Shown piece by piece: positions 13,687-13,727 of a stretch of 13,727 nucleotides of DNA. The notes under the pieces were generated by a model that saw nothing but the letters and a program-made list of their open reading frames with translations, did no database searches and was not told the DNA's origin. The translations under genes and the position numbers were made by a program. The stretch spans positions 1-13,727 of the forward strand of contig JBBRLA010000162.1 in NCBI GenBank assembly GCA_038231615.1. Reading direction: 5' to 3'. This DNA comes from JBBRLA01 sp038231615. GTDB taxonomy: Bacteria; Myxococcota_A; Polyangia; Palsa-1104; JAEUJZ01. Within the stretch, counting starts at the first letter, position 1; every line of letters starts with the position of its first letter.

Positions 13687-13727
13687 ATGGTGACGAAGCA
13701 GAAGATAGGTGACAAGTTTTTCCGCTG
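13687..13727 (+). CDS. start of an unidentified gene, cut by the window end
   Basis: Thirteen codons (MVTKQKIGDKFFR) follow a strong ribosome binding site. Codons such as ATA and TTT are used more than in the host-like genes. The fragment is too short to identify. A mobile-element gene is a reasonable guess from its position beside two broken genes and behind a hairpin, but nothing in the 13 residues proves it. Confidence 0.4.
   Translation, partial: MVTKQKIGDKFFR

Noticed and set aside
13458..13712. Possible 84-residue ORF after AGGAGG
   Set aside because: The ribosome binding site is good, but the product has no family likeness, covers the hairpin and overlaps the better-supported start at 13687.

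Overview
The window is GC-rich DNA with tightly packed genes and very strong G/C third-position bias. It most likely comes from a myxobacterium-like deltaproteobacterium (Myxococcota). The evidence is a Ser/Thr kinase with an N-terminal Cys ribbon, a lipo/secretory protein ending in an AgmX/PglI-type tail (a domain largely confined to Myxococcota), a MopE-type Asp/Cys motif fused to a sulfatase-fold enzyme, and a GspC-like PDZ fragment. No rRNA, tRNA or CRISPR array was seen.

Layout, left to right. (1) 104-2134 (-): membrane-anchored sulfatase/alkaline-phosphatase-fold protein. (2) 2135-2409: divergent intergenic region with two inverted repeats and a promoter-like box. (3) 2410-3456 (+): agmatinase-family ureohydrolase. 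(4) 3508-5202 (+): secreted trypsin-like serine protease with a complete His-Asp-Ser triad. (5) 5202-5319: a 118-nt near-palindrome that fills the gap between two convergent stop codons. (6) 5322-5978 and 6011-7354 (-): a probable two-gene operon, an unknown multi-pass membrane protein followed by a class I O-methyltransferase. (7) 7355-7966: a long leader region with a possible 33-codon gene and about 236 bp of continuous 21-bp periodicity built from three different repeat units. (8) 7967-9946 (+): cytoplasmic Ser/Thr kinase with a coiled-coil tail. (9) 10038-11345 (+): secreted C2-like protein with an AgmX tail. (10) 11404-12861 (+): glycogen synthase GlgA. (11) 12874-13133: frameshifted and truncated DUF938 methyltransferase. 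(12) 13148-13489: C-terminally cut GspC/PDZ-like secreted protein. (13) 13490-13727: no recognisable host gene, then a hairpin and the first 13 codons of a gene with a strong ribosome binding site.

How they may work together: kinase, C2/AgmX protein and GlgA lie on one strand and could be co-expressed, linking signalling, envelope and glycogen storage, but the gaps (91 and 58 bp) do not prove an operon. Several + strand genes lack a Shine-Dalgarno sequence and instead carry an A/T-rich box, often TGnTAAAnT, just upstream of the start codon, which suggests leaderless or near-leaderless transcripts. The right end (two damaged genes in a row, then sequence with different character) looks like a decaying or recombined edge, possibly next to a mobile element. 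The least explained structure is the 21-bp repeat region upstream of the kinase.
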